Origin: Lepidonotus clava
Taxonomy: Eukaryota; Annelida; Polychaeta; Phyllodocida; Polynoidae
Length of the DNA stretch: 64,000 nt
Assembly (NCBI GenBank): GCA_936440205.1
Contig: OW387133.1
Location: 3,562,001-3,626,000 of the forward strand
Reading direction: 5' to 3'
Each line of letters begins with the position of its first letter. Within the stretch, counting starts at the first letter, position 1. Shown one piece after another: positions 33,308 to 45,400 of this stretch. The notes under the pieces were generated by a model. That model made no database searches. It was not told the origin of the DNA and worked only from the letters and a program-made list of their open reading frames with translations. Position numbers and translations under genes: made by a program.

Positions 33308-36079
33308 ACTACTCTAGAAATACCAGGGGAACCCCCTGATATAAAGTATTTAACAATTCCTTTAAACAAAAGAATTACGGGAGAAGTCGTTCTAAATGCA
33401 GGAGAACAGAAGATCTATCTTAAACTGCCTAAAAAACTGGAGATCTCCCACAAAAGTGAGAGATTCGGGACCTCTGAAATTTGTATTGTGAAATTCAGCA
33501 AAACACCAAGGCAAACAACCTTTCCAAAGTACAGTACAATTCAGATATAAGGGGGACCTTGGGCCAGAAACAACTGTCCCACATATCTAAATGTCCCTGG
33601 TATCAGAAGGTCAATATAAAGGGTAAATGGGAGTAATAGGGTTAAGGAGGCATGCTAATAAGGAATAGCAATATTTTAGAGACAGAACTTGAATTTAGAA
33701 ATAATACCTGCCCTCTGTCTCATGAAGTATTTGTAATATGTAATGAACATGTATCTGTGATGGCCAGAAAAAATAGTTGTTGCCAAACTTGATTAGTACA
33801 CTGGCCGTCCACTTCATCAGTTATCCATGTTCAAATGACAGAAAAGAAAGATCTATAAGCACAATTAATTTCTTTAATATTCTTAATCAAAAAGGCTGTA
33901 AAAGAAAGAAACATTGCCATTCCAGGTAAAGGTTTAATTCAAAGTTACAATAATGTTTGACCTTTATCCAGTCCAGGGCGTGCATTACACAATAACCATG
34001 TAAAGTAAGCCTTTTCTTAACAAAGAAAATACAGGCATTGTGAGACAGGAAAATGAGTATCTAAGAACTTAGGTTCATGTATTCTAAGAAAAATTAATGG
34101 AATTGAATGGGACTTAAATTCAAAATTCTGGTCAAGATATTTCAGTGTGTCCAATAAATGTCTTTCATACTGAAGTTGCTGTCCCTTATAAGAGACATTT
34201 AATCTAGAATGAAGGGAAATGATTTCGTCCCAGCAGATCTGTCCCTTATAACTGGCTGTCCCTTCTAAACGTGTCCCATAGATGATATTGGTAATATAGG
34301 CCTACTTTTAATACATAATGGTGGACGATCTGCAGCAGTGATGGGTGGGGCTCTACACCTTAAAGGGTGAATTGTGAAAATAAATTGTGAAGGTGAAGAC
34401 AAAAGTGAGAACTCTAAAAGCTTTGCATCCACTTTGCCCCCTGATATTTACAAATTACAACCAATATTCATGAAAACCTGATCATCAAATCAGTTTCCCT
34501 GTCTGAAAACTATTCTTATAGTTCTTGCATACACTTTGCCTGGCACAGCCACCCAAACCTAATCCCAAGTTGTTGTGGTTTGTTGACTGGTTTATGGTAG
34601 CCCTCTTAGGTCATGATGTAGTATCTGGACAGGGCCTGGTCATGTGTTATGGCAAGGATATCTGATACAGCCTGCACTCCTCTGTGTGTGCCACATCTGT
34701 CAATGAAGGTCCTGTTGTGAAATAAATCCTGTCATGTATGTGATTTTGGACGTTATTTTATGTTATACATGTATAATATAGGTCTTTTCACATGCTTGCA
34801 ATTTGATGGAATATTGTTTCACTGGTTACATATTTCGCAGATATTTCAGAGATGGGAGGTTTATTCATGGTAAATAAGTACTTTAAGAACCTTGTCCTTA
34901 CAACATGTGTTGCAAAATAGTGTAATATTTCGAACATTGCACTTATATTTTTTTGCATTAGGATAGCTTCTCATTACTTTGCCAAGTGTCTGGTACATCT
35001 GGTGATCCCATCCGATCACGTGCACCTTATCTAATGGGTCTAGACACCTAAATCCAACATGGTGACAGGGCTGTTTTTAAGTCTAGTATCGGGACCTCCA
35101 TCCATACCCCCAATCTAACCTAATGACATAAAATCACGTGAGATTAATAGAGACTAACAGATACTTAGAGGATTTGAGTATAACAGAGGTTATTAAGACA
35201 TGTCAATTTATACATTTAAGTTTTGACCAGGTTGTCTGTTCATCAAAAGAATGTACATTAGGGGGCCATCCATAAATGACGTCATGCTATTTCGTTACCA
35301 TTTTTGACCCCCACTCCCCCTCTTTACCCTTTACCCCCCTATAGACATGACATCATGCAGAGTGGATCCCCCCGTCCCTGTTGTGGAATCACTATATACA
35401 AGGGTGGACATAACAAAACTTTTTAAGATTATGTCAGCCCCTCATTTTTTTTTGTTTAGACGCCAGACTTTAACTGAAAATAGAACCTTTAGCATTCAAT
35501 GTCCTGTTCTGATTTTCTATAAAATTCTTGTAATTGATTTTTTTTTACCATGATATAATGCACCACATGATACCCCTCCCCCTTGTCATGTTTGGTCATG
35601 CAAACATGAACCTCCCTCCCCCCCCTGCTGTATGGCATAAGTTATGGAGACAGCCCCTTATCGTCATACCAATGACACCTGTTATTTTTACTCCATAAGC
35701 ACATTTATCTAATTGACAATAAGAAAATGATTGTGTACATAATAGTTTGAATACCAAGGGTGACATTTTATATGCTTGACCTAATGATAACGTAACCTTA
35801 AATCTAACCTTATTACAACATGCAAGCCTATTAGGTTTATCATGGGAGATAGTTGAACAAACTTACCAGTTAAGTATAAAAAGTGTTGCAATAGCAAATT
35901 CCAATTGAATCCATTTATAACTCCAGCTATATGATCAAATATTATCATAAAATTGTATTGTTTTATAAAAATTGTTTTATTTGTAGCACATATTTAAAGC
36001 TTACCCAGCTCAGTACAAACACATCACTGATATACAGATAAGGAACTATCAATTATGGTTAGCCTCAAGCCAGCAAAAG
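33308..36079. other. Long AT-rich stretch with no gene recognised
   Basis: I see no domain, splice pattern or strong repeat here. GTCCCTTATAAG-type text occurs twice at about 34182 and 34242 and may be a repeat remnant. A stretch of tract-rich sequence (35300-35650) alternates C- and T-runs. Confidence 0.4.
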
Positions 36080-36264
36080 CAGGGGTGTGCAAACCCTCGC
36101 AAATTCGCACAAATTTGCGAATTTTGTCACAGAATTTGCTAATTTTGGCCTCAAATTTACATAGGAAAGTGAAAGAGCTATACAAAAATTTGCGAATTTA
36201 TGACTAGATTGTGCGAATTTTACTGGTAGATATGCGAAAATAATGTTGTCCCTGCACACCCCTG
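36080..36264. mobile_element. Short hAT-like TIR element with AAAAG duplication
   Basis: 185 bp from CAGGGGTGTGCAAACC to GGGTGTGCAGGG reversed (CCCTGCACACCCCTG), flanked by AAAAG on both sides. The interior is a set of AATTTGCGAATTT-type inverted repeats. A CAGGGGTG TIR with a 5-bp duplication fits hAT-type MITEs. Non-coding; the frame through it is incidental. Confidence 0.8.
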
Positions 36265-37254
36265 AAAAGTAGTCCGCCTTTTTTTCCACAATCTTTATTT
36301 TGTGATTGAAACAAGTTTTATCATGAATGTAGAGCAGAAGCTAGCTACTTTGATGTGGATAGACAAGACAGGTAGTGACATCTAGTGGTGGTTTTGCCAA
36401 ATGTCTGAAGCTAATAGGAATCACTACAGGGGGCAGCACCTTCCTATCCTTCAATCATTCATGATTTATATCACTAAAAATAACACCTATTTATGGTTTG
36501 ATATATATATATATATTGATAAAAGGGATATAAGATTTAATCGTTGGTCATATGTTATCAATTCGGGTTCTTTTACAGCAAAAAGAGTGACAACTACATA
36601 AACAATTTAGAATGTGTTTAATGATTTATGAGAAAATGTATTGATATAAGATATATATTTTCTAAAGAAAATCTGGTATGGCCATTCAAAGGTCCACAAC
36701 AACTGGTCCAGATGGGATGCATTAGCCAGGTTTTTGCTGAAAAAATAAGGGAATATTATAAGTCAAATGACACAACAGTTAGTTTTACCCTTGGGAAAGG
36801 AATTACTACTTTTATAAAGTCTATACCTCAGTTTTATATATAAAAGAAGACTGGATGTAAAGTTATCCAAAACTATATCTTCACACTCTCACTTATACCC
36901 AAGAAAAATTGGCTAATATCTATAGGAAGTCTTCTTGGAAAGATCGGTACTAGAAGCAGGGTTCTGTTATAGAATGATGCGGACAGACTGGTAGTCAGGC
37001 TATGAGCGTTGGCTGCTTGGTCGAGTGGATATACTCCTTGGACTGTTCATTGTCAATGAGAGTGCTTAATCCTTTCAGGCGAGTGTTGTGTCATTGGTAA
37101 TGGGGAACTACATTATGGAATGGGCTTGCAGTCTTAGCGGAGTTAGACTGCCATTGGAGCTGGCTAATATCTAAAGCAACTAAGTCATAAACTAATTACG
37201 AATAGCACAATATTAATCAATGGATATTAAACCTCTATAGTTCAGTTTATACCT
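36265..37254. other. Unassigned stretch
   Basis: A TA dinucleotide run lies at about 36505-36520. TTGGTCGAGTGG at about 37017 looks like a tRNA A box, but no B box or cloverleaf follows. No gene is called. Confidence 0.35.
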
Positions 37255-37503
37255 TCAGCAAATGGAGTTCAGGTAGTGTAGATATGTAGCTTTGTAGGAG
37301 GTGGTGGTGATGGTGCCCGTTGGTGTAGACTGGAGCAGAGCCTCCTGCAGAGAGGGTACCTGTGAGGTGTAGTCCTCTCCTCCACACCTCACAGGGAAAA
37401 TGAGATTCTGACTGGAGTCTCCCAACAGCTGGCCTTGAATGCCCTGGCAGCCCCCAAAGACAGCATAATTACCAAGTCTGGCATGCTTTTTAATGAAAAA
37501 CAT
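37255..37503 (-). CDS. Possible exon of unknown protein (82-codon frame)
   Basis: A minus-strand frame of 82 codons, GC-richer than its AT-rich surroundings, includes QLLGDSSQNLIFPVRCGGED and ends HYLNSIC-stop. Two cysteines are visible; I recognise no family. Acceptor-like sites exist upstream (e.g. after TTTGGGGGCTGCCAG), so it might be a last exon. The downstream duplication starts within this frame at about 37456: only its first 16 or so codons have a counterpart near 53046-53110, and there the frame is not kept. That argues it is either a cut-off exon or not a gene. Low confidence. Confidence 0.25.
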   Translation of the reverse strand: MFFIKKHARLGNYAVFGGCQGIQGQLLGDSSQNLIFPVRCGGEDYTSQVPSLQEALLQSTPTGTITTTSYKATYLHYLNSIC

Positions 37504-38681
37504 GTTGTTTCATGTTTTATCAAACAAAAGCTTAGTTTTTAGCTAGGCATAAAGTTCAAATTTTACAATTGTCTATATTCTCTAAAAGGTGCACCATCAT
37601 TAGTTCATGTTTAGAGCAGTCAGGCTTTAGGAAGAAATAATTCCAAAACCTGAGGCAAATAGTCATTCAGGTTTTGTGAATATTCAAAGGATAGTTTATC
37701 AAAAGGTACGAAAATGCTTAAAAATACCCAAAACTTCAAAGATCAAAGCCTGTCTGCCAATTGCTATTTCCTGGAAATATCTCAAGTAATAACTCAGCTG
37801 GTTTGAGCTCTTATAAGTAGCAGCAATTATATAGATTTTAAAAGATCATATATGTATCAAGTATGCTTTGGTATCTAAAAACTAGTAGAATAAATAATGA
37901 TACAAAAACCATTAGTTAGGTTGTAAATATTAGTATCATTGACTGATAACACATCTTTTGGACATTGGTTTGGCATTTGATAATATCAAATGGCAGCCCC
38001 AATGTTAATGTTGCTTCACATTATGTTATATGATATTGTGGAACAACATTCGTGGAATATAGTGGAATTACATTAAAATGCAATGTTATATAGTTCAGCA
38101 AATAAAAATACTACCAATGACAACAACATGCAGGTCTTAATTTTTTTCTGAATATGATTCACTCGCTCCAAGGATAAATGATTGATAGCTAATGTTATCT
38201 TCCTTGCAATAATGTATGAAAGTGACTTAAAGATTCAAAACTCTCAATTAAAGGCGGGGTGTCAACCATAAGTTACTTGGATGTGTATGCCCAACAATAT
38301 TTTCTTCTTTTCCCGTTCATGATGGGGGCACTGCTGTTCGCTGTAAGCTGATACTATCAGTTGATAAAGGGTGGGGGAAGACAAGCCTGTGCCGAATTTT
38401 GAGTTTAGCACCTCCACAGGTGGTCTGTGTCTGTTTATGGTATGAACCTCCTACTGCGTTTGGTGGTCAGGGGCTGATCAGGGTGAGTGCACACAATACA
38501 CGTGCTATGTCATAACTTGCACAGTATAAACACATTCGGGTGATGAAATCCTGTCTTCTGTCAAGGCCCCTGTTGCTCACCCCAGGAGAGATGGGGTAAC
38601 CTGAGAAGGGCTGTCTGATAACAGGGAACCCGCTAGCCCAATTTTAGTTTGACTTAGGGATTACCCATCGGGCCCTCATTG

Positions 38682-38856
38682 CAGGCGTGAATTTAAGGAG
38701 GGGGCGGGGGCTCGGGCATGAAGGGTGCATTCCCCTCCCTTTTATTCTTGGCCCAAATATTCCATTTTTTTATGTACGATTTTACGCCCAGAGGGCACAC
38801 GCAAAAATGTTACTATAGCACACCCTCCCTTTTTCAAATTCCTAGATCGGCCACTG
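38682..38856. mobile_element. CAGKGGCGGATC-type TIR element with CATTG duplication
   Basis: Begins CAGGCGTGAATTTAAGG and ends CTAGATCGGCCACTG, flanked by CATTG (38677-38681 and 38857-38861). The counterpart in copy 2 (56385-56660) has itself been invaded by another member of the same family. Confidence 0.75.
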
Positions 38857-39146
38857 CATTGGTTGGTTTAAAATTACCAACCATTTATATACCATATATG
38901 GCTCCGTGGAGGAAAGGGCACACAGTCTTCCCAATTGGGGAAAGGGTTAGTTGAATATTGAAAGTTCCCTGGTTTAGGGTGCTTTGAGACTAGACCGAAC
39001 CCGTCTGTCTCTTGTCCCGGGAACATCTTCGGACTTCCAGCAGCAGGGACAGAGCAAGAGTTGGTGAGCGGTGGCCAAGCTACTTTGAGACCAGGGCCTA
39101 CTGACAGTGGTAGCGGCTGGGGGGCCTGGTTTGCAAGGATGGGGTC

Positions 39147-39354
39147 CAGGCCCGTATCCAGGAGGGGGGATGGGGGGCGGGGGGGTTCGGGGGTTCATAT
39201 GACCCCCCCCTTGGAGGAACTTTCCTCTATATTTTAATGTAAAATATGACAGTAAATCCAAAAAATATGTATTTTGACCCCCCTCCTTGAAAAAACAAAC
39301 AAACTAGTGATCAAAAAACGAACCCCCCTTTGAGAAAAGCTGGCTTTGGGCCTG
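39147..39354. mobile_element. CAGGCCCGTATCCAGG TIR element
   Basis: CAGGCCCGTATCCAGG is mirrored by CTGGCTTTGGGCCTG. Flanks GGGTC and GGGCC could be a 5-bp duplication with one change. The copy-2 counterpart at about 57366-57581 ends CTGGCTACGGGCCTG. Non-coding. Confidence 0.65.
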
Positions 39355-40389
39355 GGGCCCCACAACTGGAGGCTGGTACTATAGGTGCCACACGTTGCAT
39401 TCTAGCGGGCCCCTACTCCCCGTTCCTCCCTTCCATTTACCCACAAAACCTTGATGACTGGCACAGTAACCCCCCCCCCCCCCCACACACACACACACTG
39501 GGTCCTCAGTCCGTCACGCCCTTGAGGGGGCACCCTGGGCAGTAATTTAAGGACATTTTTACAAAATGCTTAGTATTTTACATATACGAAGTAAATATTT
39601 CATGTTTCTTCCACCAGGGAGAGGCCAAATTCGTGAAGGGGCAGAAGAAAATCCTTTGTAAATGCTTTGTAAATTTACAAATCATAATTCGTAAATTTGA
39701 AAACATTAAAACAATCAATATATACTTCGTAAATCTTGACGTAAACTTAATAAATTAGTAAAATTATACATTTCTATAATCTTGGAAGAGTTTCTATCTA
39801 TAATTTTGGCAAAAGAAAATTTACGAACCAATATTCATATTCGTATATTTTAGCATTAACGTTTTTTTGGGGCCTTAGTAAAATTTACTAATCATAAAAA
39901 AGACCTTTTTTTTCTTTGTAAATTTTTCTTGGTTGAAAAATTTGCTGGTATTTATTGATTTTGAAAAATGAATTTTACGTAACATGTCCCTAAATAGGCC
40001 CCCAGATGGCCCTTGGGAAGAGGGAGGGAGGGGAGGGGGAGTGTATGGTTTGTGGTTTCAGACACACACACCAGGGGAATCTTTTCCGTGATACAGCTCC
40101 TTTAATGAGAATCCAGACCATGCCACCTAGTGTGGAAGACTAAGAACACATATCAAACTACATATAACCTTTTAACTGCAAACGTTTAAGTAATCCAGTA
40201 ACAATGTCCATACATTTCAGAATTTAATCTTGTTATTGAGGTATAGATCATGCCTATGAATGTGTCTTGTAGTTTATAAACGTTTTTCATTATAAAAAGT
40301 TATGATTTAATCTTATGTGATGTGACAAGTCTCCAAAAATGTGTTCTGAATATTGCATTTTCTAAAAACTGTTCCTGCTTTCATCCTTC

Positions 40390-40936
40390 TTAGAGGGAGG
40401 GGCCAGTGACTAAAAATTTGTATACTGTCGTGATCCTTACCAGCCAGGGAATAACCATACCAAATTTTATACTTTTATCTCTATTAGTTTTTATTTTATG
40501 CACATTTTTGTGCATCTGACAATGCCTGCACAGAGTATTTATCTGTTTGTGACGTCACAAGCAGAACAGTTGAAAAATCATAAAATTGAAAAAAAATAGC
40601 AATAAGAAATTTATTAAATGTTCTTTATAGGTCTGAAAGAGATTTAAATCACAAAAGTAATTGATCTATAAAAAAAAGCTGAAAAAAATGAATTTTTATG
40701 GAATTTAGGAATTTAAAATTTGAATATAACTGTCATTTTGTATGACGTCACATACAGACTTCCTTTGTCAGGTGCACACAGAAGCCAGGACTTGTCATGA
40801 CAAAGATAGTCATATTTTATACATAAAAAACGAACTATTTGTGTAGGTAAAGTGATATACCTCTTTTTCAGAACAATATCAAATGTATTACATGAGAATT
40901 TAGAAAATTTTAAATTTCACTGGCCCCTCTCTTTAA
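40390..40936. mobile_element. TIR element, GAGGGGCCAGTG ends, copy 1 only
   Basis: TTAGAGGGAGGGGCCAGTGA at the left is mirrored by CACTGGCCCCTCTCTTTAA at the right. Two TGACGTCACA-type palindromes lie inside. The whole segment, plus about 30 bp to its right, is absent from copy 2, which joins CTGCTTCCAT directly to GAATGGTGGCC. Either an insertion in copy 1 or a deletion in copy 2. TTAA-like flanks hint at piggyBac-type insertion. Confidence 0.6.
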
Positions 40937-42194
40937 CAACACCATTAAACATGATTATCTGAATGGTGGCTATGTTTATATCAGCTGTGAAAAACAAGTT
41001 CGAAATTTTAAAATTTTACATTTTGCTGAAGTTTCTTTTTCTCTGCAAGTCACTCAACTCAGAACCAAAATTCATTTGAAAGTTTCTATACTTCACCAGG
41101 ACCTAGGATTTAATTATGATTATAATTAACCTATTTACTATGATTGTATTTATAGCATTTTTTTAATTATAATTTTCCTTTTATTGTTGTTAATAATGAG
41201 AACTACATCACATGTGGAACTGAATGGTTTATTACAACCTATTGCACTAAACAAGTCTTGTTGCAAACATGCAATGCTAGTTTCAAGAATAGTATCTTCT
41301 CCATAAAAGGTGCACAATAAAATATGAATGTTCACTAATGACTGAATTATTTTGAAATTTACAACCAGCTTTTTCAAATATGATTTTTTTTTAGCTAAAA
41401 GTATAAGCTTTTTTTTTTTACATGTTTTTTCTAATGTGGAGAGGGTAACAAGACGTGCCAGCCCTGTCAGCAATTCTAGTCAAATTAAAGATTGCTGGCA
41501 AACAATATCAAACATTGTTAAGAATTTTCAAAATGACTGATAATTTTTTGACAGATATCTGAATATGATGCTCAATGAGAATGCTTATACTGGTAATTTT
41601 TCTGGTCATCATTGTCAGTCTCGCAGTTGTTGTTCAACTCTGGTCACCTACATGAAGATTGTTGAACCATTCAGTCCAATTTGCCTAGCAGAGGTTGTCC
41701 ATAATACATTGCATGAAAGGGGTTCCTGTTTACTTTAAACTCTTTTAATGATTAATATATAGCATGGGAAAATCTGATAAAATATTATATATTTCGATTA
41801 GAATCTCTCCTATTGATATACCAAAAATGAAATTGTTAAAACATTATTCTAGAAATTCATTCCATTTTGACAGATTGAGGGGTCTGGCATTTTTGGATTA
41901 TATTTTACTATTATCTAATGTAAAGGAAGTTCACTTTTCTGGGCAAAAGAAACATCTTAATAACTAAAGTTGGTGAATTAGAAAAAAGACTTTTAGTCAC
42001 TAAAATTGGTGAATTAGGAAAAAGACCACATATTTTATATCATGTAGAAATTATGTGCACTATTAATGCATAATAATCTATAATACATTTTTGAAGATGT
42101 AAATTTAAATAAGTGACAAAAATGACCCCTTTATCTTGGCAATTCTGGCAGATGAGATTCGCTATCTCTGCTAGGCGAATGTGAGCGCTACTCT

Positions 42195-42436
42195 TTAGGG
42201 CCTCTTCTTGACCATCATCCTGGTGCCTGTCAGTGAGACTCTGTAACCTTTCCAGGTTTGCCAGTTGGTGCCCTTTGAGCTTTGAGTGCTGCCATAGACA
42301 CCATTCAGATTGGAGTAATGGCAGTCTTTGTACCACCAGGCTCCAGTGTACGACTGAGCACAATGACGTGAATCACTCTCATTATCCTGGTCCTTGGTGG
42401 AGAAGTTGGACTGGTTTTGGTAGGTGAGTGAGTCAC
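42195..42436 (-). CDS. FReD exon 5: calcium site, ligand pocket and stop
   Basis: 242 bases, acceptor TTGCAG, ends MMVKKRP-TAA. It holds the DQDN calcium motif, [21 protein letters not shown] and NWQTWKGY. A frame continues upstream into the intron to an ATG at 42479 (MVLASWISSYFLIAG joined to DSLTY), which would give an unspliced product with a hydrophobic start. Confidence 0.93.
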
Positions 42437-45400
42437 CTGCAATGAGAAAATAAGAGCTTATCCATGAAGCTAACACCATTAATATGAGGAGATCCGCATG
42501 TTGTCATTCACAAAAATCTGACCAGAAACTATCAGGAAATTCAAAAGAAATAAATCTTCAACAGAATTTGAATATATTTTTTATCTAAATTCCAATTGAA
42601 ATGTTTGCTCACTTTGGTTCAAGGCAGGATCAATTGATCTTTTAGTTGAAATCATTATTTCTCAGACAAATTTGAACTGATTTGAAGCACATTTAACCAT
42701 GTCGAACCATATTTCATTAAAGGAAACTAAGCACATACAGCCCTCTAATGCGACCACCTAAGGGACTGAGCCAAAAGTGGTTTGTAGGTGAGGTGGTCGC
42801 CTTATTGAAGGGATATCCAGGTCACTTTATGGATGGGTCCAGATGGGGCGGGATTAGTAGTGTCTGAAATTATGGTTTATGTTGACACACACATCGGGTG
42901 CAGATGGCCAAAAAGTATGCACCCAGCCACAAATCATAGATCTCTTCCTCATTTAAGCATTTAATGTATAGAAAAAGCACTGCACATCATTATCCACAGC
43001 ATTAAGAATCATGCACCCGGCATAAAAATCATGAACCACGGGTGCAGGGTGCACCCTTAATTTCGGACACTGTTTAGGGAAGGTGCAGTCATTATATTCA
43101 AATAATCATTTTGGGAAATGGTGAGTTTGATGACATTGTAATTCACGGCAATATTCTAATTTTTCAGATTGAAAAAAGAAGTGTTGAGAGGTAGGGAAGT
43201 GACTGATAGGACTTCTAATAAACCTTTCAAATAGTAATTATGAATTGGAGCACTACTGAGAAGGTGGGAATAAGGTGGTGTGCCCACATTATAGGGGTAA
43301 AATAGTCATTTGAGACTGAATTAAAGATGATCTTTATGTGAGGCCCTCACTAAGAGACTGGTCTCACTAGTGAAGCAAAATTAAACATGATTAAGAGGAA
43401 AACATTCCATTCTGACTGAAAAGTGGTCTTTAACTGAAGTGGTCTCCTTAGTGAAGTGGTCATTAGGTGGGTCTCTACTGTAATGACAAAATCAGTATTT
43501 TTAAATATCTATATTTGGCGCCATTTAGCCTATAGATAATTATATAATTAATATATATTATATGTGCCTATTCAATAAGGGTTAAAGAAAGAGAACAAAA
43601 TGATATCAATATATTCACCTCATGGGGCTGTAAAACAAATTAAAAAAACGGGTCTTCCAAATGAAAAAAACCAATGAATGTGTAAAAGAAAAGTATAAGC
43701 AGATTAAATATAATGGTCCTAACATGAGTTAAGCCTCAGGCGGGCTCATTGCTGCCCCCTTGCAAAAAACGGATGTAACCATTCACAAAACTCCCCCTAC
43801 CATTCATATCACTAACTATCAATCCCACAATCTTCTTCCCAATCTTCATGACAATCTCAATCTATCAACAACCTCAAAATCCCACCCACCCACACCTTAT
43901 TTTAAACATATTATATTCCCCCTTACCTACTATAATATATATATATATATATATACCAATTTACTATCAAATATTCATATATTAAATATATAAAATTTAT
44001 CAAATAAATTTTATTCACCCACTCCTGCCTCATCTCTTCTTTGCCGGGGAATGTAGTAATGTGCAATATACCCACTTTTACCCACAACAGTCTAATATCA
44101 CACAGTTATCATGTCTAGTATTGCCCATCATATCTAAAATCAAAATAAAATTCAAATAAAGATGAAAATATTACAAAATATGAAATCAATGAGGACTAAA
44201 GGTCTACATACATGTTAATATTCTTCATTGATACCTTACAAGCTTTCAATATAAAACTCATTCAACTTACCTGGAGGGTTGGATCCAGAGAATCCCGACA
44301 CAAACAGCTTGTACTTGAGGTTTTCATTCGCAACAAAGAATTGAGCATAGTCAACATACTTGACGTCTTGACGATACTTCAGCTCAATCTTCAGCTTCTG
44401 GTCATGATGTTTTGTCAGGAGATGAATATTGTCATTTCCAAGCCAGAACTCTCCCGTCAGTTCTCCAAAGCCTGTCTTGTACTCAGCCCAGTCTCTGTAG
44501 AAGTTGATGCTGCCATCTTGCCTATGCTGGAAAACCTAAAGTTAAATTTCCTGAGATATTATTGTTATCCATATAAGATTAGATGGTATTTTGACAGAGA
44601 TAACTGAACCAAAGATGAGTGATATGATATCAATTCCTTCTTACAACATTTTACACAATTCATCTAATAATACCTTTCCCATAATTACTATTATTTAAAA
44701 TGTACTCACTAGTTTTTTTCACTTTTGCAATGTTATTAAACATATATCACGATTGGTGGTCAATATACTGCAGTTTTCTTAATATTGTTTAGCGTATAAT
44801 CCAGAATAGTTTTGTTGAAAATAATCAATATGCAACAAATTATTACAGGCAAATCCCAAAAAGATCATCAGTATGAGTAATGCAGGTGATGAACTAAATA
44901 TTTCATTGAACCTTGTACCAGAAAGGTTTCAAGTCTTACAATCATGGTAGTAAACGAAAATATTTGAAACCACTTATAACTTTTAATGTATACAATGTGG
45001 CAGATTTCTGTCTATATGTATACATGCATTGGTACATCAATTACCTTTGTACATGCATGATATGTATTGTAAAATAATTTTCCAATATCAAAAGTTTCTA
45101 GTCAATCGAAAGCCTCCAGTAAGTGCTTATATAGACCCCTATAGCCTAGTGGTTGCCATAGCAGGTTTGGGAAATGGCACCTTTCTAATTGTGGTACCTT
45201 ATTCTAATCCACACTAGAAGATTGCTTCACGCGTGGCTTAGAGTAGAAATACGACTTTCTTTATGTTAAGCATGTTAAAGAGATATCACTTCTTAAGGTT
45301 TTGTGAATTTTATATATGGTCATCCAATGTTATAAAAGCATGATAAGATTGAAAAGTATTAACTTAAGCCTGTTTCTACCACAGGGGTAAGGATTTAAAG

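Larger units (their letters stand above)
37456..44220. repeat. Segmental duplication, copy 1
   Basis: This block matches 53046-63195 in the same orientation with interruptions. Matched landmarks (copy 1/copy 2) include CCAAAGACAGCAT (37455/53049), 'ccaccatca..' text (37585/53195), CTTGGCCCAAATATTC (38746/56579), the CAGGGCCTACTGACAGTGG area (39092/57322), CTCTGCAAGTCACTCAACTC (41041/60092), the last FReD exon (42195/61531) and TTGGCGCCATTTAGCC (43516/62840). Divergence in the exon is 26 of 242 bases. Copy 1 lacks the piggyBac-like, LTR and hairpin-bearing inserts of copy 2. Confidence 0.93.

Noticed and set aside
33278-33550. 90-codon plus-strand frame
   Set aside because: Overlaps the right end of a TIR element and has no recognisable domain.
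37010-37090. tRNA-like A box (TTGGTCGAGTGG)
   Set aside because: No B box and no cloverleaf could be formed by eye; at best an old tRNA-derived remnant.
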